Source: Strix aluco (taxonomy: Eukaryota; Chordata; Aves; Strigiformes; Strigidae). From it: a stretch of 64,000 nucleotides of DNA. The translations under genes were made by a program, and so were the position numbers. The notes beneath the pieces are model-generated. The model was not told the origin of the DNA. It saw only the letters and a list, made by a program, of their open reading frames with translations, and ran no database searches. How positions within the stretch are numbered: position 1 is the stretch's first letter; the number at the start of each line of letters is the position of its first letter. The stretch covers positions 47,763,330 through 47,827,329 of the forward strand of contig NC_133935.1 in assembly GCF_031877795.1 (NCBI RefSeq). Reading direction: 5' to 3'. Positions 13,801 to 24,492 of the stretch are shown here, in pieces.

Positions 13801-16392
13801 ATTGGAATACAGCACTATGCAGTACTTTTTTCTAAATCAGAGATTCCTGTGGATGGAGACCCTCTTGTCTCAGTATCTAGTAATCTTTTCGTATGATTCA
13901 TCTCTGTGGCTCCTTTGCTGGATCAGGAGCTAAGTATTTATCTAATTTTGGCTTTATTGGAACAAAAGTAATTTGGTGCAATACTCTGAACCGACACCAT
14001 GAAACAAAGCCACCTTATCAGATTAAGCCTTTAATATAAAAAAAATATGTTTTCCAAAAGTGTCACTTCATTGCTTAATCAGATATCCTAGTTTCTCCTT
14101 ATTTTAACGGATGTTTCAATTTGCTAGTGGAAGAACTTACTAAAACTTTCTTCTAGAAGTGTAAGATGTAGAAAAACAACAATAAAGATAATAGTTCACA
14201 AGTACACATGATGTACAGTAAGATTCAACAACAACTGACACTGTATTTTACAATAAATAAGATGTATAAGCAGCTAAGGAGACTGGGAACAGAAAAGCAA
14301 ATGAGAAACAGTGTAGACAGTTAAAAGATACAGGTAGCAATCAGAAACCTAATCACAGTGGAGAAACAAAATCTCAGTATATCAAGTGTGAGCATGTGCT
14401 TCCAGTCTTCTACAAGCACACACACCCCCTTCCAGAGAGTCAAAGCCAAAAGCTCGCAAGCCATTATATCTAGAGACATTTTCCTGTCAACATTTTGGAG
14501 CCATTTAAAGGCCCATTTTATGACACTTGTGACCTGTGTATTCCAACTCACTTTTTGCTTCTAATTTTAGGTTTTCCACTACAAATTTAAAGAACATGAT
14601 TAACAAAAAACAAAACCAGAGCTGCATCACATGACAAACTACTCAGCTCTTCTCTTTCTACATGGGATATCAGAATTCAGCTATACACAATTATTTCAAG
14701 GCACTTCAAATGATTGTTTGTTCCATGCTACACTTCAGCTGCAGCTCTGACACCTACAAGCTACTAATAATTTCTGTAGCATAGCAAGTATCAATTACCT
14801 CTATGACAATCAGAGCTACAGTAAGCTTGCCATAAATACTATACTGTGCCTAGTAAACCTAGCAATAGATTAATCCAACAGCAGAGTACGAGCAGAGGGT
14901 AATGAAGTTTAAAACGTGGTCTTTTCAGCTCCTTATAGCAAAATTGAAACAACAGTATCGGTTTATAAAACATTCACAGTGACATTTCTAGTGCATCTCT
15001 AATGTTTCTTTGGTTTTAAGGTAAAGTCTCACTATTAAATACTTCTGAGATACCCAACCTACAAGCATTTACCCCTAAATGCACAGGAATAGTGGACAGC
15101 TACCCTAAGGCTCTTTTTTGGCACCACCTACAATTTATTCTGTAGAACCTCATACACTATTTATTCACAGAACCTCAAAAGTAGTTCAAAACCCACTAGC
15201 AGCCCACATGGTGGCATGGTTTGTTTCTTTACAAAAAAAAAATTAAGAGCAGCATGCATTACAGTGCTAAAACCACACTTTCATATACATGCTCCCAACT
15301 GTTAAGGAAGATGCTGTGCAACTAGTGTAATTGCAAATACACTGGTTAAGCAAGCAGAGACATCCCAGAAAACTTAACATACCACCCACAACATGAAGTT
15401 TAAAACATATTTTCTGAGACCATGTACAATATACGCATTTTATTTTGTACCATGGCATACATACCATTCAGCACTAACAGATAGTAAGACCCCATTACTT
15501 TCAAGCAGACACCCTGTCACATTTCATAAGTGAAACATCACTGTTTAGCTCTTTATAAATTCGCAGAAGGTACTACTGAGAATCAGGCCAAAATTCAGGG
15601 AGACAATGTGACAAGCAAGTAGGCCTTAAGAATCTTTTCTGTTATTAAATCATAAGCCTTAATCTCATAAGCCATTTTGTTCTCTTTAAACCATAGTATT
15701 TAGGTAGCTCAAGTGTTAAGATTCCAGAATGTGAGGAAGGCTATAATTAACAGAAATGCAGCACATATGAAACAATTAGTCATCAGTCCACTACCAATGA
15801 TTACAATAACAGCATTATTGTCAAATCATACTTTCCAAAATTCAAATTAAGACATTCATATAGGTAACTGGAAACAACGAGCAGCTAGTATTCAGAATAG
15901 AAACAAGGCCCCAGAAACTGAAAGCGTAAGTCCAAAGCGTAGAAAGAACCCGAAAATTAGCTTCCAGCAAACTCGGCAGGGAGCACCCACCATTTAAAGA
16001 CCGGCAGTGGTGACTCCGGCCACCGTTAAACCGCAAACAAGACAACGAGAACTAAAACCCTAGTGCGGGCTTGCGGAGCAACACTCCCCACCACCACGGC
16101 GGAAGAGGCAGGCCAGGAAGCGCCCCAGGGCGACGCAGGACAGGGCTGGCACCGGCCAGCGCTCCGAGGGGGTGCGCAAGGGAAGGGGAGAAGAGCATGG
16201 ACCCCCCCACCACTCCGCCCGTCCCCGGTCCGGCGCGGCCCGCACCTGCAGGGTGGTGATGTGCTTGTCGTTGAACTTGTTCTCGCAGTAGCGCAGCACC
16301 AGGGAGGTTTTCCCCACGCAGCCCTCCCCGAGCAGCACCACCTTAAAGGAGAAGCTGCGGCCGCCGGCCGCCGCGCCGGCCCCCGCCGCCAT
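4738..16392 (-). CDS. RAB21: RAB21, Ras-related small GTPase (whole gene, 7 coding exons)
   Basis: Joining exons 16392-16246, 9090-9031, 8848-8741, 7185-7122, 6325-6271, 5835-5747 and 4877-4738 gives 663 nt, or 220 residues plus stop; human RAB21 has 225. The Ala/Gly-rich N-terminus is RAB21-like. G1/P-loop GEGCVGKT lies at residues 22-29, the switch-I threonine at T47, G3 WDTAGQE at 69-75, G4 NKID at 128-131 and G5 TSAK at 157-160. The protein ends in CCSSG (C216, C217), a double-cysteine geranylgeranylation site. From the family, RAB21 is a Rab5-subgroup GTPase that binds GTP on early endosomes and guides integrin traffic, adhesion and cytokinesis. All catalytic motifs are intact. Intron phases are 0, 0, 0, 1, 2, 1. 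Transcription starts in the CpG island at 16.05-17.19 kb. The identification is secure; UTR limits are not. Confidence 0.97.
4878..5746 (-). other. RAB21: RAB21 intron 6
   Basis: An 869-bp intron, AT-rich, with no repeat or open frame that I recognise. Confidence 0.9.
5747..5835 (-). CDS. RAB21: RAB21 coding exon 6
   Basis: This 89-nt exon completes codon 145 (ACG, Thr) and encodes up to K174. It contains the G5 motif HTSAK and the helix [10 protein letters not shown]. The acceptor is ttcctacag and the donor gtaggt, leaving in phase 1. Confidence 0.95.
5836..6270 (-). other. RAB21: RAB21 intron 5
   Basis: A 435-bp AT-rich intron; nothing further seen. Confidence 0.9.
6271..6325 (-). CDS. 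RAB21: RAB21 coding exon 5
   Basis: This 55-nt exon encodes G127-E144 and two bases of codon 145, and includes the G4 guanine-specificity motif NKID. The acceptor is ttccaacag. The donor reads GAAAC|gtaagt: the last exon base is C instead of the usual G, offset by a strong intronic consensus. Confidence 0.95.
6326..7121 (-). other. RAB21: RAB21 intron 4
   Basis: A 796-bp intron. Small open frames on the opposite strand have no family signature and look like chance. Confidence 0.9.
7122..7185 (-). CDS. RAB21: RAB21 coding exon 4
   Basis: This 64-nt exon encodes residues 106-126 (VKNWVKEL to CIV) plus the first base of the G127 codon. The acceptor is ttttttgcag and the donor gtaagt, leaving in phase 1. 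Confidence 0.95.
7186..8740 (-). other. RAB21: RAB21 intron 3
   Basis: A 1555-bp AT-rich intron with no recognised repeat. Confidence 0.9.
8741..8848 (-). CDS. RAB21: RAB21 coding exon 3
   Basis: This 108-nt exon encodes residues 70-105, starting DTAGQE (G3 and switch II) and ending SFQK. The acceptor is ...atgcag and the donor gtactg, phase 0. The intron between it and exon 2 is only 182 bp. Confidence 0.96.
9031..9090 (-). CDS. RAB21: RAB21 coding exon 2
   Basis: This 60-nt exon encodes residues 50-69 (ASFLTKKL to AIW). The acceptor is ttgctttccag and the donor gtatgt, phase 0 on both sides. It completes switch I and reaches the W of WDTAGQE. Confidence 0.96.
9091..16245 (-). other. RAB21: RAB21 intron 1
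   Basis: The longest RAB21 intron (7155 bp), separating the P-loop exon from the rest. It is mostly unique AT-rich sequence with no LTR or CR1 that I could recognise. It contains a C-run at about 12019-12033 and a strong G-quadruplex motif at 12155-12176. No open frame in it resembles a known protein. Confidence 0.85.
12155..12176 (+). other. G-quadruplex motif in RAB21 intron 1
   Basis: The runs are G8-T-G4-A-G4-A-G3, which meets the four-run rule with one-base loops. RAB21 is read from the minus strand, so these Gs lie on the template strand. A C-rich run sits about 120 bp to the left and could pair with it. Confidence 0.6.
16246..16392 (-). CDS. RAB21: RAB21 coding exon 1
   Basis: The exon encodes residues 1-49: the start codon at 16392-16390, the low-complexity Ala/Gly leader, beta-1, the P-loop GEGCVGKTS and switch I up to HITTLQ. 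It ends CTGCAG followed by gtgcgg, a phase-0 donor. The start is the first in-frame ATG before the conserved core, and its +4 base is G. Confidence 0.96.
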
Positions 16393-16743
16393 CCGCGCCC
16401 CGCCGCCGAGCCGAGCCGGGCCGCCGCCGCCTCACATCAACGGTCCGCACCGCGGCCGCGGGGCGCCGCCGCCCGCCGGGACGGGGACCCGCGGGGGAGC
16501 GGAAGGGGGACTCGCGGGGCGGGAGCGGGGATGAGATAAGAAAGCACCGCCGAGGCCCCGGGGGATGGAGACCGGGGGAAAGACGCCAAGAGCCAACAAC
16601 GTTCCCCGCGGCCGACAGCCCCGCTCCCCCTAATGGCGTCTTCTTCCTCCTACGTCACGCGGCGCTGGGTCACGCGGGACCGCCGCCGCCAATGGGAGGG
16701 GTGGACGCAACGGCGGCGAGAGGCCCCGCCCAAGAGCCGCGGA

Positions 16744-16766
16744 GGGGAGGGGAGGGGCGGGGCGGG
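16744..16766 (+). promoter_or_regulatory. Promoter G-quadruplex / Sp1 cluster
   Basis: Five G-runs with one-base loops (G4-A-G4-A-G4-C-G4-C-G3) overlap GC boxes about 350-375 bp upstream of the RAB21 start codon. They lie on the template strand for RAB21. Confidence 0.5.
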
Positions 16767-16877
16767 CGGCGGCCCCTCCTCCAGAGGCCGCCCCGGCGGG
16801 GCGGCGGGCAGCGCCGGGGCCGGCCGGCGTCGGTGTGCTCCCGCGGGGGCAGCGGCGTCAGTTAGGTGTGGGTGTGG

Positions 16878-16886
16878 GCGTGGGCG
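16878..16886 (+). promoter_or_regulatory. EGR1-type site in a GTGGGC/T repeat
   Basis: The nine bases GCGTGGGCG match the EGR1 consensus exactly. They sit in a short degenerate hexamer repeat at about 16865-16893. Occupancy is untested. Confidence 0.45.
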
Positions 16887-17261
16887 TGGGTGTGCGCGCC
16901 CGCCGGCGGCCCTGCGGGTGGCGGCCTCCTCAGGGAGGGGCAGGCCGGGCTGCGGGGCCGGGGGAAGGCGGGTGAGTCACCTCCCGACAGCGGCTGGGTT
17001 TTTCCGTTGCCCGTAAAGGGCAGCCGGCGCGGCGGCTGGGGCGAAGGCAGCCGCTTGCAGAGGTCCGCCGCGGGGTGGGAGGGAGCTCCTCCTCGGGTCT
17101 GTCCCCGCGCGGTTTGTAAAAATACCCGCCTGTCCCCAAAACACGTAATGAGGGGGGAGCCACGAGGCAGAGCGCTGAGGAGGTGACGCTCCAGGCCCGA
17201 GCGTAACAAATAGCTTTACCATATCTAGAAATAAACCGTCGGTAGAGATGGAAACCCATGC

Positions 17262-17497
17262 AAGATTTAGATTAGATATTCGGAAGAAATTCTTTCCTGT
17301 GAGGGTGGTGAGACACTGGCACAGGTTGCCTGGAGAAGTTGTGGCTGCCCCCTCCCTGGCAGTGTCCAAGGCCAGGTTGGACGGGGCTTTGAGCAACCTG
17401 ATCTAGTGGAAGGTGTCCCTGTCCATGGCAGGGGGGTTGGAACTAGATGATCTTTAAGGTCGCTTCCAACCGAAACCATTCTATGATTCTGTGATTT
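17262..17497 (+). repeat. CR1 LINE, 3' fragment
   Basis: The plus strand reads the CR1 ORF2 C-terminus (RLDIRKKFF, VVRHW, LPGEVV, LDGALSNLI), then the short CR1 3' UTR and the terminal ATTCTATGATTCTGTGAT repeats. It is heavily 5'-truncated, as most CR1 copies are. It lies about 70 bp beyond the RAB21 CpG island. Confidence 0.93.
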
Positions 17498-17551
17498 ATA
17501 TGCACATATGACTTCACTTTTAAATGTCATATTAAGGCTTTCTGATGTAAC

Positions 17552-17690
17552 AAATCACAGAATCGTCTAGGTTGGAAAAGACCTTGAAGATTACCCAGTC
17601 CAACCATTAACCTAACATTGACAGTTCCCAGCTACACCATATCCCTAATATATTACCAAACATCTCCCTGTGAGCAGGACGCCAAAACCT
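17552..17690 (-). repeat. CR1 LINE, 3' tail, inverted to its neighbour
   Basis: The plus strand shows the reverse complement of a CR1 tail: AATCACAGAATC, GGTTGGAAAAGACCTT and CCAGTCCAACCATTAACC. Its 3' end faces the 3' end of the 17262-17497 copy across about 54 bp. The left edge is clear; the right edge is approximate. Confidence 0.88.
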
Positions 17691-20600
17691 CTAACAAACA
17701 AATTATAAATATCACAAGCATGGGTTCTGTTTCATGTTCAGTGGCCCTATCCATGTGAACTAAGTTATAAGAGTCTCTAAATGTTTGCAAAAAAAAGTCC
17801 ATAATAAAATGCTTTAAAATGGAGGTATGGGAGCAGGCGATGAAAAAGGCACAAGAAAAGTGTTATTCTGTTGAATTCCTTGATTGTAGGGGTCTGTTAG
17901 TGTTTCATGCACTCAAGAACTAGATAACTGCCTTATAAAACTGGGTATCATTCCTTAAATAAAAGCAATCCTCACAAACGAATCCAAACATCTGCAGCAT
18001 AACTTCCCTCTAGTGATCATTTAGTGGTAAGAAAAATAATTCTTATGAAAAGGCATCATACTGCAATTTCCTTTGTCAGATAGTATTAATGCTCTGCTGT
18101 ATAAGAAATTATATAGAACAGAGAATGTGTCCAGGAGAACAAAGATCAAATTTCCTGAAGCAAGAAGCCTTGTTACTGAACAATATTACATTCACATACA
18201 AAAAGGATTGTTTTTATTTTCTTCAGATGTAAATAAAGTAAACCTTTTTATTTTATCCAGATGTAAATAAAGAAAATGGGACAAGGTAAAAAATCAATGC
18301 AGACACAGTCTTCAGCAGTATTGTTTCTTTAAATAAATACTCAGTTTATTAACACATAAGAGGTTTCAGCAGGTTACTATAAAAATACTGTCTTGCTGGA
18401 AAGCAATGCTGGCTTCTGTTAGTCATGACTTCTGTGTACAGGCAGCAAAACTGGCATGTTGTTTATTCTTTCAGAAAAAGGAAGTTAGATCAGGTTGGGA
18501 TTAAGGTTGTCAGAGACAGTGGAAATCAATGCTCATGAGCTCAAGCTGCTTGCAGGGCCCAGCAGGTTGAGACTTTCCTGGGTAACTTGTGACAAATGCA
18601 TCTGCTGAGACAGGGCTGTGTGGAAGGCTGTCTTGAAAACTGTTGGCAAAAAAACTTCCTGTTCTTCTAGCTTTTTACTGTTTTCAACAAAAGCAGGTTC
18701 TACGTACATTATAAATGCAGAAGATTGTACTGAAGAATACACCTGATTTGTACTTTTCAGTTCTCCTTTGAACAGAAATGGTATCAGTTACATCTTACTG
18801 ATTAAAAGGGTTCTTTCTGCATGGGTGATTTTTCATCACTCTTAAGTCAAGTGTAGTATTATACTGAATGCTGTGATGGAAATATAGACTATCTCCCAGT
18901 GAGAAAGAGAGCTGAAGGTTTGAAAAGGGCTACAGGAGAGACACCCTATGTGAAGTCCATGTGCTGAATGAACCTGACAGCATAACTGTGAGCATTGTTT
19001 TTCTCACAGAGGGCACAGCAAAGCATAAGACAACAACTGAAGCTCAATTCTGGCAGACTGTTTCTCCAAGAATCCTCTGCTGTGGTGCAGAGTCAGAAGA
19101 TGCATCTTCTTACTGACAGTAGGCTGCTGCGTATTCCATCATTTCTGTTTTCCTCTCTCTCATCTGGAACCTGTGATTACTGGTTTTCTTGTAGTCCTGT
19201 AGTCCTGTACCTTCCAAACCTTCAGCCACCAGTGCTAAGTGAAAAAGCCGATCTGTCTGAGAACAGAAAATTCTGTCAGAGCTACCTTAAGTGTCACTTT
19301 CACTGTAATCTGATACATATGACATGAAAATCTGCAGGTTTAGCTATCTGCGATAGTTATCAAGTTACTTTTATTTTAATAGTGTTAATTTAATTTGGGA
19401 AGTGTTTATTTTATTTCATCTTATTTGAGAAAATAATGCTTCTTTTTCATTTAATTTGGTGTACTTCCCCTTTTTACATAGCTTCCTAAAAATACTTTTA
19501 CAGATCTTCTGTTTTAACTATGTTGCTGATTACATCTGCATGAGAAATGCCTTTTGAGACATATTTTCTATTTCACAAAGAAACTACAGTACCCTGCATG
19601 TTGTTATACCAAACCAAATTGCACTATTGTACCCATTGCCATTACCTTTTGTCATTCTTGGTAAGACTTTACTCAAGCATTTTACTTCACAGTGTCATCT
19701 CTGAAAGTGAAAATTGTGGTTCTTTCAGCTTGCATTATTAGATCTCCTTATAAAAATATTAGATGTCTTAATTCCAGTATAAACTTAAGTGCATGTAGTA
19801 ACTGTACAGACGAGATACTCAGTCAAACCTACAACAGCATGAACGCCTCCCATGCCATTGACAACACGCAACTGATTTCTGGGATAATTATGAGTTTCCT
19901 CTAATTTATAAAGGTCGCAGTTGTTTTGCAGACAGTGTCAGTCTTATATTTGCATTTTTTCCCTTGGAGAATATTTCTGGGCATAATTTGTCATAGCTGC
20001 AGTAAAATGCTCTGATTTTATCAGATTTACTTGGAAAAGAAAGAGTACGAAATCTCAGCCAAATCATGTACAGTGTATAAGATCAAGTGACTCCTTGAAA
20101 CTGTATAGATGTCCATAAAATCAAAAAATCAGAACAGGGGAAAAAATCACAACAACAAAAAAAACCACTTAAAATGAAGTTAGTAATATAGTCTTAGTAC
20201 TGGCAGGAAAGAGATGCTCAGAATGAAATGTGTGTATTTGTGCTTCTGACATGACTGATACAGACACCCAGTCTAGACAGAGAGACAGTGAACACTGCTC
20301 TACCAAATGACAATCAATCACAGGTAACATCAACCTACCCATCAAAAACACAGTAGGTATATTTATCTAGGCTGAGATCAATACTTCAGGTTGCTTAAAT
20401 CATTATAATTCAGTAAGCACGTGTTAAGAAATGTCAATGTAGTAAAAAGGTGCGGTGTGTTCCAAAAAGAAAAATTACTATTCAGGTTCTGAAGATGAAC
20501 AATAAAGATGAAGAGCGAAGCATATGAACCTGAAGAGAAAAGAACAAATAATTCAGAAAGAACCTTGACCCAGAGGGCCTTTTCTGAACATGTTTTACCC

Positions 20601-22762
20601 ACTACCTCACTGGCTGAGAGCCTCCATGTACCCGTGGGGTTGAACTTGACAGGTTCATCAATGTCCTTGGAGGCTTTGTGCAGCATGAAATTTGTTTCTA
20701 ATTTGGAGAAACAAGTAAAACATAGAAACTGCTTTTTAGCTAAGAAACAATGCCAGCAAGGGACAACTGTTATTTATTCTTGTAAAGAAAAATATGATTA
20801 TTTTTTGAAAATTAAATTCTCCATGTTGGGGCAGAATGATCTGTAAATGTAATTCCCCCTCGGGATAAGCAGTTCTGAATACTTTGCCACTTTGCATTAT
20901 CTTTTTCATATATACACTGTGGCACATATGGCAATGCCAAATACCATCCCCGTGCGATCCTGATAGATCCCCTCACAGTCAAGCAGCATCCTGGACGCTC
21001 CTGAGAACAGCAAGCAGCATGCTGCTCCACCCCCTGCTCTTCGTGTTTTCACTTGCAGGAGCAAAGGCTCTGCTCAGGCTCTAAATATTCTGTTCAGTCT
21101 TCTGCTTTCCCTGGAATGAACATCCCTCAAACCCTTTAGCAAAGGAACACCTGGGCAAAAGCAAGAGCGAAACTGAGGGCAAGACAGAGTGATGCATAGA
21201 TGCATCGGCATGTTCAGAGAAAGAGAGACGCTGGAAATCGGGGGGGGGGGGAAGAACAAAAGACTCAAGAAGCAGTTGAGTAAATGTTTTATTAATTTAT
21301 TGCAATTCTGCCATTCCCTAGGAAAAGAAGAAAAGGAGGGGGAATGATTTGAGCTAAGAATGAGGAGGAAGTAAAACTTTTTCCTCAGCTTCTCCCCCTT
21401 CTCTCTTTTAAGTTCTTGCTCTCATACCTAAAATTTTTCTCCAGGTGCCTCAGTTTTGGAAAATTTGGCCATTATCTTGAATATGCTTGACTGATTAGTG
21501 TGTATGTTTTTAAAGCCACCCATGTAAGTTGCTGCAGTTCTTGCTGTATTAATAATTAAGCTATAATAATAATAATAATAATAATAATTCTTGTGTTCTC
21601 TGACAAGGTTACTCAAAAGGATGTGCAGATGTGCCATATTTATTATAGGAAATAAAACATTTAAGATGTAAAAGATGGGCAAATGTAGTCATCCACAAGA
21701 AGGCCCTTTGTCAGAATGACATAACTTCAGTCCAACTATTCCCAGGTTTGACTGACTGTAACTATTCTCTCACACCATTTCATTTCCCAGGGGCCTTTAA
21801 TGTGAATTTTGGTTATTCAGAACTTGCAGCAAAGACCATGAAGACAGAATCTGTTGGACTACTTATTTTGGGACAGAAATGCAGCATGTAACAGGAAGAT
21901 TCCCCAGGGCTGGAAGACAGGGAAATTTCTCTTCATCGACACATTAAAACAAATAGATTGGCAACCGATGGAAGCTACACAGAATCTCAAAGCAGTGAGG
22001 AAGAGACCAATGATGGTGTAACTCCTTTCAGTGATAAACCACAATCCCACTCTTCAGCCCTGTGTGGGGACCCTGAGAACTGCCCCACTCCGGGAGGTTT
22101 GGCTACTGGGGCTCAGAGCCAGCGTAGAGCACCATGGTGGCAGCCCCTTTCTTCTGGGGAGAGGCCGCAGAAGAAGATACACACTATGAGTTGTTGGGGC
22201 CTCAGCTGCTACAAATGCAATGTTGGGGCTTTGTGGAGTACTCGTCCACATTCCAGCAGGTGGTCTGAAGGTTTTGTTTATGAGGATTAGTCCTCCCGGT
22301 TGGCAACCAAGGTGAAATCAGAAGAGAGTACTAAGAGAATAAATACATTGCAAGGGCATCTACATTGTTTTGTATTTCTATTAACAGCAAGAAAGGAGCA
22401 AGAGAAAAAAAAAAATCACTAATGAGAAGAAATGTGCTATGAGTAACATTTTTGAAGCTTGCATGGACAATCTGAACAGCTGCAATATAAAATTAATGTG
22501 CTATATTCTATTTAACAAGCATAAAAATAGTGAAAAAGTACACATGGGACGCTATAACTTGTTTTGAAGACACTGTAACTTGTATCAAAATTAATAACTC
22601 AGACATGGAGAACCTTGTATGCATCATTTTAACTGGTAAACCCCAAGAAAGGGACATTGCTGGGGATCAATAAAAGACCACCAAACCAGAAAATTAGTCT
22701 GAGTTTCTTCATAGAAACTTGTCTGTATTCTGCCCATACACTTGAGAAGGAGAGGAAATGTT
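17691..22762. other. Intergenic, no gene recognised
   Basis: Mostly unique AT-rich DNA with short random open frames. It holds a G12 run at about 21240-21251, an (AAT)n microsatellite at 21563-21589 and an AATAAA hexamer at about 22669. The plus-strand frame at 21958-22290 (110 codons, Ser/Thr-rich) has no family signature. Confidence 0.6.
21563..21589. repeat. (AAT)n microsatellite
   Basis: About nine uninterrupted AAT units, likely polymorphic. Confidence 0.9.
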
Positions 22763-23829
22763 CACAGAATCACAGAATCATATAGGTTGGAAAGGACCTT
22801 GAAGACCATCTAGTCCAACCGTTAACCTAGCATTGGCAGTTTCCAACTACACCATATGCCCCAGCGCTATGTCGACCCTACTCTTAAACACCTCCAGAGA
22901 TGGGGACTCAACCACCTCCCTGGGCAGCCCATTCCAACGCCTAACAACCCGTTCTGTAAAGAAATGCTTCCTAATATCCAGTCTAAACCTTCCCTGGCGC
23001 AACTTGAGGCCATTACCTCTTGTCTTATCGCTCATTACTTGGTTAAAGAGACTCATCCCCAGCTCTCTGCAACCTCCTTTCAGGTAGTTGTAGAGGGCGA
23101 TGAGGTCTCCCCTCAGCCTCCTCTTCTCCAGACTAAACAACCCCAGTTCCCTCAGCCGCTCCTCGTACGACATGTGCTCCAGACCCTTCACCAGCTTCGT
23201 TGCCCTTCTCTGGACACGCTCGACTAATTCAATTTCCTGGATCATCCTTCCGACCCTTCTTATATATGGGCGTCACATTGGCCAATTTCCAATCTGTCGG
23301 GACCTCCCCGGTCAGCCAGGACTGCTGGTAAATGATGGAAAGCGGCTTGGCGAGCACCCCAGCCAGCTCCTTCAGCACCCTCGGGTGTATCTCATCTGGT
23401 CCCATAGACTTGTGTGTGTCTACATGATGCAGTAGGTCACTGACTGTCTCCTGGATTGTGGGGGGGTTGTTCTCCCAGTCTCTGTCCTCTGGCTGAGGAG
23501 GCTGGATTCTCTCAATACAACTAGTCTTGTTATTAAAGACTGAGGCAAAGAAGGCATTAAGGACCTCAGCCTTCTCCTCATCACTTGTTACCATGTTTCC
23601 TCCCGCATCCAGTAGGGGATGGATACTCTCCCTGGTCTTTCTTTTGCTGTTGACATACTTACAGAAACATTTCTTGTTGTCCTTGATTGCTGAAGCCAGA
23701 TTAATTTCTAGCTGGGCTTTAGACCTCCTGATTTCTGCCCTGCATAGCCTCACAGCCTCTTTGTAATCACTGTGAGTGGCTAGTCCCTTCTTCCAAAGGC
23801 TGTAAACTTTCCTTTTCTCCCTGAGTTGC
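22763..23829 (-). repeat. CR1 LINE with internal deletion of the reverse transcriptase core
   Basis: On the minus strand a 200-codon frame (23831-23229) reads the region leading into the CR1 reverse transcriptase, with landmarks such as MGPDEIHPRVLKEL and [15 protein letters not shown] second frame (to 22847) reads the ORF2 C-terminus, with [29 protein letters not shown] and [19 protein letters not shown]. The two abut near 23230, so the catalytic YxDD region normally between them is missing. The 3' end carries the usual TTGGAA...TCTGTGATTCTGTG tail. A 6-bp direct repeat AATGTT flanks the copy (22757-22762 and 23830-23835), possibly a target-site duplication. It cannot be autonomous. Confidence 0.92.
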
Positions 23830-24067
23830 AATGTTGTGACAGTCCATTTAGAAAGTCTGTATGAGAGAACCTGGAGACCAGCTATGAACTATCAGCTGAA
23901 TTTCAGGAATGCCTCATCATCCATTTCTTAGAACAAACAGTAGAACACACAGCATGAGGCAGTCATGCTTTGGACTTAATGCTTAAAAAGAATCATGGCA
24001 TTGGAGATGGTTTCCTAGAAATCAGGGACATAAATATGGGCATAAAAGAGAACATAACCAGTTAGCA

Positions 24068-24492
24068 GAATTATAGCATCATAGAGTAGTTTGGGTTGGA
24101 AGGGACCTTTAAAAGTCATCTAGTCTAACACCCTGCAATGAGCAGGGACACCTTCCACTAGATCAGGTTGCTCAGAGCCCTGTCTGACCTGACCTTGAAT
24201 GTTTCCAGGGATGGGGCATCTATCACCTCTCTGGGCAACCTGTTCCAGCATTTCACCACCCTCACTGTAAAAAATTTCTTCCTTATATCTCATCTGAATC
24301 TACCCTCTTTTAGTTTAAAACCATTACCCTTTCTCCTATCACAACAGGCTCTACTAAAAAGTCTCTCCCTATCTTTCTTATAAGCCCCCTTTAAGTATTG
24401 AAAACTGCAATAAGGTCTCCCCAGAGCCTTCTCTTCTCCCGGCTGAACAACCGCAACTCTCTCAGCCTGTCTTGATAGGAGAGGTGTTCCGG
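24068..24492 (-). repeat. CR1 LINE, 3' fragment (second subfamily)
   Basis: Minus-strand sequence encodes the CR1 ORF2 end (LFSREKRRLWGDLIAVF-like, GNGFKLKEGRFR) and ends with the 3' UTR tail read on the plus strand as CATAGAGTAGTTTGGGTTGG. It differs from the copy at 22.8 kb (GNGFKLKEGRFR against [12 protein letters not shown]), so it is a different subfamily or age. Confidence 0.92.

Larger units (their letters stand above)
16050..17190. promoter_or_regulatory. RAB21: CpG island, RAB21 promoter and first exon
   Basis: GC- and CpG-dense DNA stands out sharply against AT-rich flanks and surrounds the RAB21 start codon. Upstream elements in the RAB21 sense include an ATF/CREB-like TACGTCA at 16651-16657, a CCAAT box on the plus strand at 16689-16693, GC boxes (GGGGCGGGGC, about 16755-16764) and an EGR1 consensus at 16878-16886. 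No TATA box is seen, as expected for a broadly expressed gene. The transcription start is probably about 16.4-16.6 kb (inference). Confidence 0.85.

Noticed and set aside
16063..17396. Overlapping open frames on both strands of the RAB21 CpG island, up to 158 codons
   Set aside because: Same compositional effect; one frame is only RAB21 exon 1 read into its intron, and another ends in CR1 sequence.
21958..22290. 110-codon plus-strand frame with Ser/Glu-rich start
   Set aside because: No homology recognised, no conserved motif and no splice partners; likely chance.
22620..22720. AATAAA-containing segment resembling an LTR R-U5 region
   Set aside because: No TATA box, boundaries or target duplication could be found, so calling an LTR was not supported.
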